Positions 1 to 8,853 of a stretch of 64,000 nt of DNA are shown here, piece after piece. The position numbers and the translations under genes are program-made. Each line of letters starts with the position of its first letter. Within the stretch, counting starts at the first letter, position 1. The notes below the pieces were generated by a model that was given only the letters and a program-made list of their open reading frames with translations, did not search any database and had not been told where the DNA came from. Source of the stretch: JAFGDI01 sp963662515 (lineage in GTDB: Bacteria > Planctomycetota > Phycisphaerae > Sedimentisphaerales > SM23-30); the NCBI GenBank assembly GCA_963662515.1, contig OY759675.1:3534001-3598000 (forward strand). Reading direction: 5' to 3'.

Positions 1-598
1 TCCTGTCTTTTTCGGTGATTTCCGACATCACATCGCCATCATTGCGTTCAGCGAGCCGTTCAAAAATATCTTTTAACTTTGGATCGAGTTTAGAAGACAA
101 TTGCTCTTTGCGTTCTTCGAGCCTGTCGATATCTAACTGAATATCACCCCGGGTAGCCTCAATATCACTCAATATCAATGCCAGGTTTTCTTCCTCAACT
201 TTAACCTGAGCTTCTGTTTCAACAATCAATTTTTGCTTAGATTCAACTTCCATCAGCAACTGCAAAAGTTGCTCTTCCAACTTGGAAAGATCAGCCTTAT
301 CAGTATTTATGCGAGAAAGCACTGAACTGTATTCTTTATTGGTTCTGGCAGTATTCAGAGCTACTCGCATCTTCGCAATATCTTCATCACGGCTTTTGCG
401 TTCCAGGTCCTGCCTGTCATACTCCATGCGAGTATTTCTGATCTGCTCTTTCTGGGCTAAAATAGAATCCTGAAGCTGCTTGATCTTATTTTGCTGTCTC
501 AGTAGTGTCTGGTTAGCCTTCTTGAGCTTCGCTCGAGCGTTTCTTAACTCATTTTCTACTGCCTGAAGGTCAACCAGCGAACTTAAAACAGGACCCAT
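1..598 (-). CDS. Coiled-coil zinc-ribbon protein, C-terminus missing
   Basis: Reading leftward from the ATG at 598 (the overlapping ATG at 603 hits a stop within a few codons) gives MGPVLSSLVDLQAVENELR followed by about 199 codons without a stop, running off the window edge. A GGAG lies just upstream of the start. The protein is almost entirely charged heptad-like helix (NARAKLKKANQTLLRQQNKI, NTARTNKEYSAVLSRI), the hallmark of the DUF164/CT398-type family, which ends in a C4 zinc ribbon. That ribbon would lie beyond the left edge and is not seen. These proteins are often annotated as nucleic-acid-binding or flagellar-associated, but no reaction is known. The family call rests on the LQxxxxEL start and the NTKEYSA-like segment. 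Confidence 0.75.
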   Translation of the reverse strand, partial: MGPVLSSLVDLQAVENELRNARAKLKKANQTLLRQQNKIKQLQDSILAQKEQIRNTRMEYDRQDLERKSRDEDIAKMRVALNTARTNKEYSSVLSRINTDKADLSKLEEQLLQLLMEVESKQKLIVETEAQVKVEEENLALILSDIEATRGDIQLDIDRLEERKEQLSSKLDPKLKDIFERLAERNDGDVMSEITEKDR

Positions 599-888
599 GG
601 CATCTCCTATCTACTTGTTTTGCAAAGTCTTATATTATAGTCTCTTCCTGACAGTCAATCTTGACCATGACTGCCACTAAATTCAGTTTAGAACAGAAAT
701 TATCTGTTTATTCGGGCATAAATGCAAGTATAAAATATCCGCCACATTGATTTTTAATGAATGAAGCGGAATATACAGCCAATAAAATACAAGATATTCA
801 GCGGTTAAATCAGCGGTAAAACTGGTGCAATTATGGTAGTCGCAATTTTCTTCTTGCCGAATATATCATTCTTAAATATAAATAGTTA

Positions 889-1182
889 ATGATATCGATC
901 CAACAAGAACCAGAAGCCTGCCTACTGACCATAAAGGCCGTCCCCGGCAGTAGCCGGACCCAGATCGGGGGACTGCTTGGCGATGCTGTTAAGATAAATG
1001 TTGCAGCGGCCCCAGAGAAAGGCAAAGCCAATAAAGAATTAGTCAAATATCTGGCTAAAATTCTGGATATATCAAAATCTTCCATTACAATAGTTGCAGG
1101 CGAGAAGGACCACCGCAAGGTAGTCAGACTGGCGAATGTCAAAAAGGAAAAACTGGAGTCTGTGCTGACAGAGTTTTTATGA
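889..1182 (+). CDS. YggU/DUF167 family protein
   Basis: A 97-residue protein of the UPF0235/YggU family. The family-typical core is present: KAVPGSSRTQIGG near residue 17, then VKINVAAAPEKGKANKELVKYLA around residues 33-53. These alpha/beta proteins are small, soluble and of unknown biochemical role. Its last codon overlaps the first codon of folK (ATGA), so the two are probably translated together. There is no clear Shine-Dalgarno before the ATG. Confidence 0.85.
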   Translation: MISIQQEPEACLLTIKAVPGSSRTQIGGLLGDAVKINVAAAPEKGKANKELVKYLAKILDISKSSITIVAGEKDHRKVVRLANVKKEKLESVLTEFL

Positions 1183-1667
1183 TAAACACTGAAAAAACAA
1201 TAGCTTATATTGCATTAGGCAGTAATCTGGGTAATCGCGGGGGCAATATCAACAAAGCCCTGGCATATCTGGAAGCCGTCAGCGGCCTGGAATTGGTAAA
1301 AATATCGAGCATTATAGAAACCATACCTCAGGGCGGCCCGGAAGGTCAGGGAATGTATTTCAACGCTATTTGCAAAATAGCCACAGAACTTACCCCCTGG
1401 GAATTGCTCGATGTACTGTTGGAAACAGAAAATCGGCTTGGGCGTATTCGTACAGAAAAAAATGGACCAAGGACTATCGACCTTGATATACTCCTCTATA
1501 ACAACGAAATAATCCGGCAAGGCGATCAGCTGATAATACCGCACCCGCGTATGACCAGCCGGCGTTTTATTCTGGAACTTATGGCAGAAATAGCCCCGGA
1601 AGTAGTTCATCCGGAACTAAATGCCAGCATGATAGAACTGCTTGACAAATATGATAATGGAGAATAA
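1179..1667 (+). CDS. folK: 2-amino-4-hydroxy-6-hydroxymethyldihydropteridine pyrophosphokinase
   Basis: HPPK transfers pyrophosphate from ATP to 6-hydroxymethyl-7,8-dihydropterin in the folate pathway. Visible family motifs are the N-terminal ALGSNLGNR, the ATP/Mg-binding stretch RTEKNGPRTIDLDILLYNN (two Asp in DLD) and PHPRMTSRRFIL. At 162 residues it has the usual length of a single-domain HPPK. The start overlaps the stop of the upstream YggU-like gene by 4 nt. A NifU-like gene follows after 6 nt, so the three form an operon ending at the hairpin near 1921-1987. No other folate gene is in the window. Confidence 0.95.
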   Translation: MINTEKTIAYIALGSNLGNRGGNINKALAYLEAVSGLELVKISSIIETIPQGGPEGQGMYFNAICKIATELTPWELLDVLLETENRLGRIRTEKNGPRTIDLDILLYNNEIIRQGDQLIIPHPRMTSRRFILELMAEIAPEVVHPELNASMIELLDKYDNGE

Positions 1668-1673
1668 ATCAAA

Positions 1674-1910
1674 ATGACAGAAAAGACATTTGAACAAAGG
1701 GTTCAGGACAGTATCGACACAATACGCCCTATGCTGCAGAATGATGGCGGGGATTGCGAATTAGTAGCGATCGAAGGTAATGTAGTTAAGATCCGCTTCA
1801 GAGGTGCATGCCAGGGCTGTCCGGGTGCCGCTATGACACTGAAGATGGGCATCGAACGCAGATTGCGTGAAGATATACCAGAGATCGAAGAAGTAGTAGC
1901 TGTAAGATAA
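1674..1910 (+). CDS. NifU-like C-terminal domain protein (Fe-S scaffold)
   Basis: A 78-residue protein that matches only the C-terminal domain of NifU (Nfu type). It has VQDSIDTIRPMLQNDGGDCEL, then the conserved CQGCPGA pair of cysteines (CxxC) around residue 47, followed by MTLKMGIERRLRE. Proteins of this type hold a labile Fe-S cluster between subunits and pass it to apo-proteins. The short, stand-alone form is common in anaerobes. It is the last gene of the YggU-folK-nfu run, and a strong hairpin plus T-run follows. Confidence 0.9.
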   Translation: MTEKTFEQRVQDSIDTIRPMLQNDGGDCELVAIEGNVVKIRFRGACQGCPGAAMTLKMGIERRLREDIPEIEEVVAVR

Positions 1911-1920
1911 AGAAATCATC

Positions 1921-1987
1921 AGGAGTTCAGTTTCAGTCTTTCGTACTAATTATAGTATCTATGTCTGAAACTGAACTCCTGTTTTTT
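1921..1987 (+). terminator. Hairpin terminator after nfu
   Basis: A perfect 16-bp inverted repeat (1921-1936 and 1965-1980) encloses a 28-nt loop that itself contains a small tacta/tagta hairpin. Six T residues follow at 1982-1987. The stem sequence beginning AGGAGTTCAG is followed by the T-run expected for rho-independent termination of the plus-strand operon. Confidence 0.8.
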
Positions 1988-1994
1988 GATAATC

Positions 1995-2591
1995 ATGACC
2001 ATCTACGACATATCAATTCCAATATCAAATACTACTGAGTTATTCCCGGGCGACCACCCCTTTTACCTGCACCATCAAAGCAAACTGACTGACCCGGCTT
2101 CCTGCGAACTTACCTGGCTTGAGATGTCTTCACATCTGGGAACTCATGCAGATGCCCCATCTCATTTCATCGCTGGAGGAAAGACCATAGACCAGCTAGA
2201 TATAAGTCTCTTTTTCGGACCGGCCCGGGTTATCGACTGCACTAACTGTCAGCAGGCGATCAGCTCATCTGACCTGGAAAACTATCTGAAAGATAAACCA
2301 GTTCGAGTAATACTGAAAACAGGGAATAGCAATAAATATCTAATCCCGGCAGCCGCCGAAATGCTCATAGAGCATAAATGCCAGCTATTGGGCATAGACC
2401 AGATGTGTCTGGAAAAACCATCTGACCACAAATATACGATCCATAAAACTTTACTTAACGCCGGCCTGATAATACTTGAGTCTCTTGCTTTGGAAAAAAT
2501 AACAGCAGGCGACTATTTTTATGCTGGCGCTCCATTAATGTTGAAAAATGCGGAAGCAGCCCCAGTGCGAGCTGTGCTGTATTCCAAGTGA
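1995..2591 (+). CDS. Cyclase-family metal-dependent hydrolase (kynurenine formamidase-like)
   Basis: A soluble protein of about 198 residues in the cyclase/KynB fold family. The metal-binding signature HLGTHADAPSHF (HxGTHxDxPxH) lies near residue 47, and a later GIDQMCLEKP...IHKTLL segment fits the family. Members hydrolyse formylkynurenine or related amides; the substrate here cannot be told from sequence. The frame extends to a TTG at 1986, but the ATG at 1995 is a better start because 1986 lies inside the terminator T-run. The gene stands alone and converges with the flavoprotein gene that follows. Confidence 0.85.
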   Translation: MTIYDISIPISNTTELFPGDHPFYLHHQSKLTDPASCELTWLEMSSHLGTHADAPSHFIAGGKTIDQLDISLFFGPARVIDCTNCQQAISSSDLENYLKDKPVRVILKTGNSNKYLIPAAAEMLIEHKCQLLGIDQMCLEKPSDHKYTIHKTLLNAGLIILESLALEKITAGDYFYAGAPLMLKNAEAAPVRAVLYSK

Positions 2592-2598
2592 TAGTTAT

Positions 2599-3192
2599 TT
2601 ACGCCGGGACACTGGCTAAGAGCTCAGCAGCAAAAGACCTGGCCTTATCCTTGATCGCCTGATCATTATGAATAGCTCCCGCCTCATAAGGGCAGTTCGG
2701 TATCAATAACGAGTGATAGTCCAGGCTGACAAAATTAGCCAGAGAAGTAAAACTGCTGTCAGCGAGATCAAGCCCATCAGAAAGCTCACCTCCGGCAGTA
2801 CTGATCAGCCCCAGAACCAAGTCTTTCTTAACAAAAACAGCATTACCAGCCTCGTCAGGTTTGGTCAGACACATCCAGCGGTCAAGCACCCGCTTAAGCT
2901 GAGCATTAGGGCCAAAGAAATAAATAGGAGTGGCAAAGACAACAGCATCAAACTCTGGTATCCGAGCCAGAAGCCTTTGTACATCATCTTCAACCACACA
3001 TAGATACCCCTTATGCATCTGACAGCCCATACAGGCAATACAGCCAGGTATCTTACTATATATCTGGGCAATATCAACAATTTCAATATCTAACCCACCA
3101 GCGGCAAGAGCCTCAGCTACCCATTCCACAACAATATTAGTATTACTGCTCATGCGAGGCGAACTATTAAGAAACAATATTTTCCTGGCCAT
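2599..3192 (-). CDS. Flavodoxin-fold NAD(P)H-dependent reductase with Cys motif
   Basis: A 197-residue FMN-binding protein starting MARKILFLNSSPRMSSNTN, where SSPRxxSNT is the phosphate loop. It has a CIACMGC...C cysteine cluster (C-x2-C-x2-C-x7-C) near residues 47-61 and PIYFFGPNAQLKRVLDR after it. This pattern occurs in iron-sulfur flavoproteins and in related multimeric flavodoxin reductases, so a [4Fe-4S] cluster is possible but unproven. The frame could start 27 codons upstream at 3273, but that would run into the upstream gene. The ATG at 3192 has AGGAG 9-13 nt upstream and begins the conserved fold. Confidence 0.85.
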   Translation of the reverse strand: MARKILFLNSSPRMSSNTNIVVEWVAEALAAGGLDIEIVDIAQIYSKIPGCIACMGCQMHKGYLCVVEDDVQRLLARIPEFDAVVFATPIYFFGPNAQLKRVLDRWMCLTKPDEAGNAVFVKKDLVLGLISTAGGELSDGLDLADSSFTSLANFVSLDYHSLLIPNCPYEAGAIHNDQAIKDKARSFAAELLASVPA

Positions 3193-3256
3193 AATTTTGC
3201 TCCTGTCTGTACTATAATACCCGCTACGACATTCGTAACCGTTCATACGGTAACGA

Positions 3257-3775
3257 TCATTTAATATGTTCAAATTGCAAAGTTGTATTCCAGCGATCCT
3301 TATTGCTCTTGTTCGCTGACGGCGTTATCGCAATATTATTACAGCGTAAAGATTCATAATTTGTTTCGGCATAATCGATGAACATACCTATCTGCTCCAT
3401 TCGCACATTATTGAGTTCAACTCGCTCACGGAGAATCTCTCTGCCATCTCTAAGCAATTTACCTTTATCACCAGAGATTCGAGGAATACTATTTTCAGGT
3501 ATTCTGGCAATTTCAGCACATTTTTTCATAGACTCTACCGTTTCAAATTGTTCCTTGCCAGCACTGCCAGAAAGGCTCAGTCTGGCCTCCTGTGAAATTT
3601 TAATTATTTCGTTTGCATTGGTAACCACCTTTTTGGCAGTCTTGACCTTTGTTTCGGCCATTGCCCTGGCACTGTGCATATTAAACATAACAACCACCCC
3701 CAAAAGCAGCAATAATGCCGGAGCCAGTACCATCCAGGTTTCGGTTTTCTTCAGACTTTCACGATTTATTTCCAT
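3257..3775 (-). CDS. Type II secretion GspM-like inner-membrane protein
   Basis: A 172-residue bitopic protein. A short charged N-terminus is followed by one membrane helix (residues about 15-35, MVLAPALLLLLGVVVMF) and then a periplasmic helical domain. Nothing in the sequence is diagnostic alone. The assignment rests on architecture and on being last in a C-D-E-F-G-H-I-J-K-L-M cluster, 35 nt after the GspL-like gene. GspM normally pairs with GspL in the inner-membrane platform. It could also be regarded as a PilN/PilO-type protein, which has the same layout. Confidence 0.6.
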   Translation of the reverse strand: MEINRESLKKTETWMVLAPALLLLLGVVVMFNMHSARAMAETKVKTAKKVVTNANEIIKISQEARLSLSGSAGKEQFETVESMKKCAEIARIPENSIPRISGDKGKLLRDGREILRERVELNNVRMEQIGMFIDYAETNYESLRCNNIAITPSANKSNKDRWNTTLQFEHIK

Positions 3776-3810
3776 GTGCGTATCCTTTATTTAGCTCACA
3801 AATTTCAAGT

Positions 3811-5190
3811 TTATTTCTTACGACCAGGCGCCAGAGGCATTTCAAAGCTCTGTCTCTCTCCGGTGTTGTTCGAGGTTTCCTGAATAATTGTCAAACCAGA
3901 CTTGTCATCAGTAAGAACTCTACGAAGCTCTTTCAGGGCCTCAAGATCTGGCACAGAGCCAGAAAAGGGCTTTACCTCCTCTGGCTTAAATGTCATAGAA
4001 CTGACCACCAGATCAAATTCGGTATTTAGTCTGCTCAGAGCGTTAAGGGTAAGATTAAAGGTATTGACTGCCGACTCACTATTAAGAGTTCCCGTACCAG
4101 AGAGCATTTGTTTAAAGCTCATAAGTTTTCGTTCAATATCAACAGGTATCTTCGCTGCTGACCTGGTACTGACCCGGCAGGCATCAGCGGCCGCTGCAAT
4201 ATTTTTAGCCGAATCTTCTACCAGAGAATTATACCTTACCGTATAGATAGCATTCCAGAATATCCAACTGAGCAGAAAAGCACAAACCAGGCCCGACATT
4301 ACCAGCTTCGCCTTAAATCTATCTTTCTTAATAGAAACCGGCTCCATATCATCATCACGGAAATTACAGGCCGGAGTATCTTTCTGTATTGCCAGTGCAG
4401 CTCCTATCGCAGCTGCCCTGGTAAACGACTCTTGAGGTAAAGCCTCTAATTCAAGCCCCAAATCAGAAGCCATATCTGAAACCAAAGTAAGAGAAATACC
4501 ATCACTATGATAATAAAGCTTCTCGACCACCATACCAGTCAGAGCGGTAAGGCAGCATCGATTAAGCTCCAGTTTCAGTGTTTCATAAAATGTCTGGTCA
4601 CCACTAATGGGAAACTTACGACAGGTTACCGGCTGGCCATTATCATTTAATACCATAAGATGCAGATCGCCGGCACTTCTTCCCAGGTAGATAGCCGACT
4701 GACCTGTACAGCCGGCATTTAGCAGATAATATTGCCAGGCTGCATTAACCGGCATAGCGGCCAGTGGGTCAGAGCCCTCCAGCTCCATCATCTCAAACAC
4801 CTCAGCCAATGCACTACGAGAAGCGGTATATACTATCATATCAACGGTACTTGTGAGTGTAGGTTTTTCCTGATAGCTCACTGCTATATTATCAGCATCA
4901 ACAGCAAGTGAATCTTCGATATCAAAGCGCAAGGTCTGTGCGGCCTGCTGAATATCTTCAAACTCACTGCGGTGGTCATGTATCATATACATCGTGCCGC
5001 CGAGAGTCAGGGCAACAGGCTTATTGCCGGACATCTTGCGTGAAACCTCGCGCAATTGCTCAATTCCACCACCCCGGGCATTAGCAACTGCTTCAACAAA
5101 GTTGCAATAGAGCTGAGGGCCGCTGCCATTTATCTCAACACCCAGTGCCGTTTGGCCATTATAAAATATACCGTAACTTGTACTTGCCAC
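3811..5190 (-). CDS. gspL: Type II secretion GspL/PilM-like platform protein
   Basis: About 459 residues. The first ~290 residues resemble an actin-like (ASKHA/PilM-GspL) cytoplasmic domain: GVEINGSGPQLY, IYLGRSAGDLHLMVLNDNG, and a closing AAAIGAALAIQ. A membrane helix follows near residues 300-320 (LVMSGLVCAFLLSWIFW), then a periplasmic domain. This is the GspL layout, which recruits the GspE ATPase to the membrane. The frame opens at 5265, overlapping gspK by 49 nt. The GTG at 5190 (VASTSYGIFYNG) is preferred because it has AAAGGAG at a good distance and lies 26 nt after the gspK stop. Confidence 0.7.
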   Translation of the reverse strand: MASTSYGIFYNGQTALGVEINGSGPQLYCNFVEAVANARGGGIEQLREVSRKMSGNKPVALTLGGTMYMIHDHRSEFEDIQQAAQTLRFDIEDSLAVDADNIAVSYQEKPTLTSTVDMIVYTASRSALAEVFEMMELEGSDPLAAMPVNAAWQYYLLNAGCTGQSAIYLGRSAGDLHLMVLNDNGQPVTCRKFPISGDQTFYETLKLELNRCCLTALTGMVVEKLYYHSDGISLTLVSDMASDLGLELEALPQESFTRAAAIGAALAIQKDTPACNFRDDDMEPVSIKKDRFKAKLVMSGLVCAFLLSWIFWNAIYTVRYNSLVEDSAKNIAAAADACRVSTRSAAKIPVDIERKLMSFKQMLSGTGTLNSESAVNTFNLTLNALSRLNTEFDLVVSSMTFKPEEVKPFSGSVPDLEALKELRRVLTDDKSGLTIIQETSNNTGERQSFEMPLAPGRKK

Positions 5191-5216
5191 AGTTAAAACT
5201 CCTTTATCTATTTCAC

Positions 5217-6464
5217 TTAGAATACTGCCAGTATTTCCAGCTTCTTGCCAAGTCGATAAAAACAAGCTGATTTGGTTTTAGTAACCTCTCCGGAACGAGC
5301 GACTATCTTGACCGTATATACATGATCGATCACATCGGCCATTGGATATATAGCGGTATAAATCTCTTCCAGCCCGGGTATTTCCCGGATCAGGATCGGT
5401 GATCGGTAGAGTCCCTTTTCATTTCTGGCCGCCACGATTTTCTCGGCCAGCTCCATAGTCAGGCCCACACTTTTGAACCCGGCAGCCAATACCTCTGCCG
5501 GCGCCGTATTAATGTTGATCCTGATCGCCCCCCACAGCCCCAGATAATCGCTGATAAGATTATTACTGGACAGTGTGAGCATTTCCTTAAATTCAGGATA
5601 GCGTTCATTATTAACATCTCTGAACCATTGTTCGCCCAGAGAAGAAAAGAGCATGTGATTCTTTATAGTAAGCAGATTTACCTGCTCATTAGTATAGCTC
5701 TTACCACTCCTTATCCAGCGATCAGCCCTCTTGACCATCACAGGACAATAAGGCACTTCAATATCCTGCGTAAGAGTGCCAAGATATCGCATAATATCAT
5801 TTGTCCTGGCACCATCAACCTCCAGATTAGTCAGCAGATCTCTAACCATACCCAGACCACCAGACTTACTACCTGGCACACCAGCAAAAGGAGACTGGAT
5901 CGCCCAGATCAAAGGCAATTTGTAATTTTCACCATAGATAAATATCTCAGCTTCAGACTTACCAACTTCAATTGTCACCTGCTTGAGCAGATGATCCTTC
6001 CATTCTGGCGGAGCCATACCCAAAGTAGCATTAGGGTCATCGGAAAGCTCCTGAGAATTCGGATCAGAAGCATTAGGATCATCAATAAGCCCTTCCAGTT
6101 TATCAAGGCCAAGTTCACGCGTAAGTTTCTCCAGTTGCTCTTTGGCCTCTTCTTCAGACACAGCATTTTCCGGCGAGACTATCGGCTGCGGGTTGCGGAT
6201 CTTACGCAGCATCTCTTCATGATATTCCTGAATAAGCTTACCAGCCGCCGCCAGGCCAGATTCCAGAGCATACTCACACTGGATAACATCCTGACGATGA
6301 CTGCTCATTCTCAACTGCAATGCCGATTCGGCCTGAAACTCTATCGCCAGCAGTGAAAGTACAGCCATGGCCATAATCAGTATAAGCAGAATATACCCTC
6401 GCCGGCTTCTGGGCCTGAGCCGGAAAATTGTAGTGCTTATAATCTTGTCTGACGATCTTAACAT
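5217..6464 (-). CDS. gspK: Type II secretion minor pseudopilin GspK
   Basis: A 415-residue protein with a prepilin-like N-terminus: RRG followed by YILLILIMAMAVLSLLAIEF. The usual Glu at +5 of mature pilins is absent, as is typical of the tip pseudopilin GspK. A large periplasmic domain contains a helix-hairpin-helix-like NINTAPAEVLAAGF near residue 305, also typical of GspK. An acidic linker with repeated DPNASDPNSQ lies near residues 127-145. It should cap the pseudopilus with GspI and GspJ, which are encoded just upstream. Cleavage needs a prepilin peptidase that is not in the window. Confidence 0.9.
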   Translation of the reverse strand: MLRSSDKIISTTIFRLRPRSRRGYILLILIMAMAVLSLLAIEFQAESALQLRMSSHRQDVIQCEYALESGLAAAGKLIQEYHEEMLRKIRNPQPIVSPENAVSEEEAKEQLEKLTRELGLDKLEGLIDDPNASDPNSQELSDDPNATLGMAPPEWKDHLLKQVTIEVGKSEAEIFIYGENYKLPLIWAIQSPFAGVPGSKSGGLGMVRDLLTNLEVDGARTNDIMRYLGTLTQDIEVPYCPVMVKRADRWIRSGKSYTNEQVNLLTIKNHMLFSSLGEQWFRDVNNERYPEFKEMLTLSSNNLISDYLGLWGAIRININTAPAEVLAAGFKSVGLTMELAEKIVAARNEKGLYRSPILIREIPGLEEIYTAIYPMADVIDHVYTVKIVARSGEVTKTKSACFYRLGKKLEILAVF

Positions 6465-6487
6465 AGTAAGCCTTTAGCAAAACCTGC

Positions 6488-7141
6488 CTATCTTTTCCTT
6501 TGTTCAGCAATAGTATCGAGTTGATCTTGCAGCGTATCCATATCAGGCACACCCAGCGATTCATTTCTCCTCAGACAAAAAGTTCTGCTAGACATAAAAG
6601 TAGCTTCACTGCTGTCATCAATATAACTTTCCACACTAAACTGCATTAATGGTGCTGTAGCATTGGGGTCTTCCAGCCCCTCACCGTTTACCAGCTCAAT
6701 CTTAAAATCGGCTATCCGATCACAAACCGGATGATACATATCACTGGCATTTTCATCAAGCAAGATAAAGTCCTTACGATATATGGTATTACCGCTATTT
6801 TCATCAGCGGCAATGATCCATTCCAGTTGACGATATATTTTTTCTTCGTCATCACTATCATATTGGGTCAGCCGAACGCCACTGATAATGTTTTCACGGT
6901 CGCCGCTGACAATTTCCAATGAGGCATTAGAACTAATAGCATCTGTTATTTCCGTAGCCATACGATCAAGACAGAAATTCAAAGCCGAAGCCTGCGTCAT
7001 GCGCTGACGCAACTGCAAAGTAAACTTTATACAGCTTTGATATAATTCCAGCACAGCTATCAAGGTAATAGTAGTAATTGCCAGAACCACTATCAGCTCA
7101 ACCAGAGTGAAGGCTTTTATTTTTCGTGTCTTATGCCACAT
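6488..7141 (-). CDS. gspJ: Type II secretion minor pseudopilin GspJ-like
   Basis: A 217-residue prepilin with a class III signal: KAFTLVELIVVLAITTITL, where cleavage would follow Ala and leave Phe at +1 and Glu at +5. Ala rather than Gly at -1 is less usual. The rest is a periplasmic beta-rich domain with many Asp and Glu. The J label comes from order (between I and K) and length; minor pseudopilins I and J are hard to tell apart by eye. Confidence 0.75.
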   Translation of the reverse strand: MWHKTRKIKAFTLVELIVVLAITTITLIAVLELYQSCIKFTLQLRQRMTQASALNFCLDRMATEITDAISSNASLEIVSGDRENIISGVRLTQYDSDDEEKIYRQLEWIIAADENSGNTIYRKDFILLDENASDMYHPVCDRIADFKIELVNGEGLEDPNATAPLMQFSVESYIDDSSEATFMSSRTFCLRRNESLGVPDMDTLQDQLDTIAEQRKR

Positions 7142-7164
7142 AGTATTCTATTAGAAATAAACTA

Positions 7165-7710
7165 TTAATTTTCCATCTTAAACTGATACTCGATCATTTC
7201 TTCTACCGTCGGGTCGCGCCCCAGAAGATTTTTTAAGTCCTGATAAGACTCATCATATTCATAGGCGGTCTTGAGCGGCACAGCTACTACATTACCCGGC
7301 TTAGGTTTTAAGGTAGCAAAGAAACGGTGCAATTCTACCGGGTTCATATTATTATCCTGCCCATTATAACTTACTGTTACAGTAGCATGAATAATAGTAT
7401 TTTCTAATGTAGCTGCCACCTGCCCTACCGGCTCCCTCTCAAGGTCAAGCTGCCAGATAAAATCTTCGTCCAGATCGTCAACAGTTTCCAGACCGGTACT
7501 CTCAGGTTCCTGTTTAGTAACCAGCAGCATTTCCATGTGCCTGCGTGCCACTTCTACCGCTCGCTCTCTGAGCAGGGTGCGGGAAACACTTGTACTGCTA
7601 TTGCTCAATACACTATAAATGCCGCCAAGCAGCATGCCCAACAGAACAACTGCGGCAACTGCCTCGGTCAGGGTAAAGCCCTTCTCTGATTGTCTGGCTC
7701 TTTTTATCAT
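7165..7710 (-). CDS. gspI: Type II secretion minor pseudopilin GspI-like
   Basis: A 181-residue prepilin beginning MIKRARQSEKGFTLTEAVAA, with a canonical G/FTLTE cleavage site and a hydrophobic helix to about residue 33. The following VARRHMEMLL segment resembles the AxxxxxxLL region of GspI proteins. The C-terminus ends in a charged helix rather than the usual short GspI end. It would join J and K in the pseudopilus tip. The assignment depends partly on gene order; the upstream gspH ends 12 nt before this start. Confidence 0.75.
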   Translation of the reverse strand: MIKRARQSEKGFTLTEAVAAVVLLGMLLGGIYSVLSNSSTSVSRTLLRERAVEVARRHMEMLLVTKQEPESTGLETVDDLDEDFIWQLDLEREPVGQVAATLENTIIHATVTVSYNGQDNNMNPVELHRFFATLKPKPGNVVAVPLKTAYEYDESYQDLKNLLGRDPTVEEMIEYQFKMEN

Positions 7711-7722
7711 AATTCACAATAC

Positions 7723-8340
7723 TCAGTCCAGGCTGGCTTTAGGCACTGGCAATTTGGTGTCAACCCGATATGTTCGCACACCAACCGTGCCGCGATCACA
7801 TCTGAGCCACTGCCAGTTATCTTCGTCCTCACTGGCCAGAGCAACGATAAACGATTCTTTCCAGCCGCCGCCATCAGCACGAACAACGACTTCGCCGTCC
7901 ATTATCTCAGCACTATCTTCCGGACGAATGCTGTCGATGAAAAACAACTCCAATGGCTCGCCCTCTAAGATCAATTCGCTCTTTTCGCCGGCTTGCACAG
8001 GTGGACCGGCTACTGTCCCAGCAATACTGCTGACCGGGTCCGATGTACTACCGCCCAAAAGGCTGTCTTTACTTTCATATATCTCGTAAGCCTCAAATGT
8101 CCCGGTTTCAAGTGAAAACACCACCTCTACCGTACAATTGTGAAACACAGCATGAGCCACAGCATTCTGCAAAAAACTATCGAGTATATCAGCATCAGCG
8201 TCATACTTGCTCTTTTCAACAAAGCGAACCACCGGCACCAGGCCCAGCCCAAAAAGCAAAGACATGATCACTAAAATTGCCACAAGCTCGACGAGGGAGA
8301 GCCCCCGCCGAGCCTGTAATTTTTTTCCTGTTTTTAACAT
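7723..8340 (-). CDS. gspH: Type II secretion minor pseudopilin GspH-like
   Basis: A 205-residue prepilin with ARRG/LSLVELVAILVIMSLLFGLG, a clean prepilin peptidase site with Glu at +5. The globular part is acidic and includes a proline/glycine-rich loop near residues 105-115. Position between gspG (8 nt upstream) and gspI points to GspH, the pseudopilin that joins the tip complex to the main shaft. As for I and J, order carries much of the weight. Confidence 0.75.
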   Translation of the reverse strand: MLKTGKKLQARRGLSLVELVAILVIMSLLFGLGLVPVVRFVEKSKYDADADILDSFLQNAVAHAVFHNCTVEVVFSLETGTFEAYEIYESKDSLLGGSTSDPVSSIAGTVAGPPVQAGEKSELILEGEPLELFFIDSIRPEDSAEIMDGEVVVRADGGGWKESFIVALASEDEDNWQWLRCDRGTVGVRTYRVDTKLPVPKASLD

Positions 8341-8348
8341 TTTACTTC

Positions 8349-8798
8349 TTAGAGACCTGTTTCGGCTGTCTCTACTATTGTCTGATTACTTATATCAGCA
8401 TTTTCACCATCACCACCCTCTTCGCCATCAGCACCATAGGAATAGATCAGGAATTCAGCAGTACCCGGCTCTGGCGGGAAATATACATATTCAAACCCCC
8501 AGCCATCCAGCGGAATAGCATTAGATTCAAGATAAGGGCCATTCCATCCTTTAAGGTCTGCCGGGCGAACCACCAGATCGTCAAGATATTCCGGATACAC
8601 ATTGGTGTCGATCTTATAGTGATTGACCGCATTCTTTAATACCGCTATCTGCGACTTGGTGCTGTTTATCTTGGCCTTGGCAATATTCTTCACTACCTGC
8701 ATGCCAACTACACCAGCCAGAATACCCATAATAACCAGAACGACCATCATTTCGGTCAGGTTAAAGCCTTTTACTCTTGTCTTTCTATTACTCATCAT
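8349..8798 (-). CDS. gspG: Type II secretion major pseudopilin GspG
   Basis: A 149-residue major pseudopilin. The prepilin signal is VKG/FNLTEMMVVLVIMGILAG. The family-specific periplasmic region is recognisable: KAKINSTKSQIAVLKNAVNHYKID, then YPEYLDDLVVRP and the GWNGPYLES / PLDGWGFEYVY block. The C-terminus carries SYGADGEEGGDGENADIS, the usual Ca-binding end of GspG. It polymerises into the piston-like pseudopilus. Two ATGs are adjacent (8798 and 8795) behind a strong AGGAG. Confidence 0.93.
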   Translation of the reverse strand: MMSNRKTRVKGFNLTEMMVVLVIMGILAGVVGMQVVKNIAKAKINSTKSQIAVLKNAVNHYKIDTNVYPEYLDDLVVRPADLKGWNGPYLESNAIPLDGWGFEYVYFPPEPGTAEFLIYSYGADGEEGGDGENADISNQTIVETAETGL

Positions 8799-8853
8799 AA
8801 ATCTCCTGAAAATAAACTCAGCAGCCTGATTCTACCGATCAAACCGCAATCTG

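Noticed and set aside
5628..6356. 242-codon plus-strand open frame
   Set aside because: Antisense shadow of gspK.
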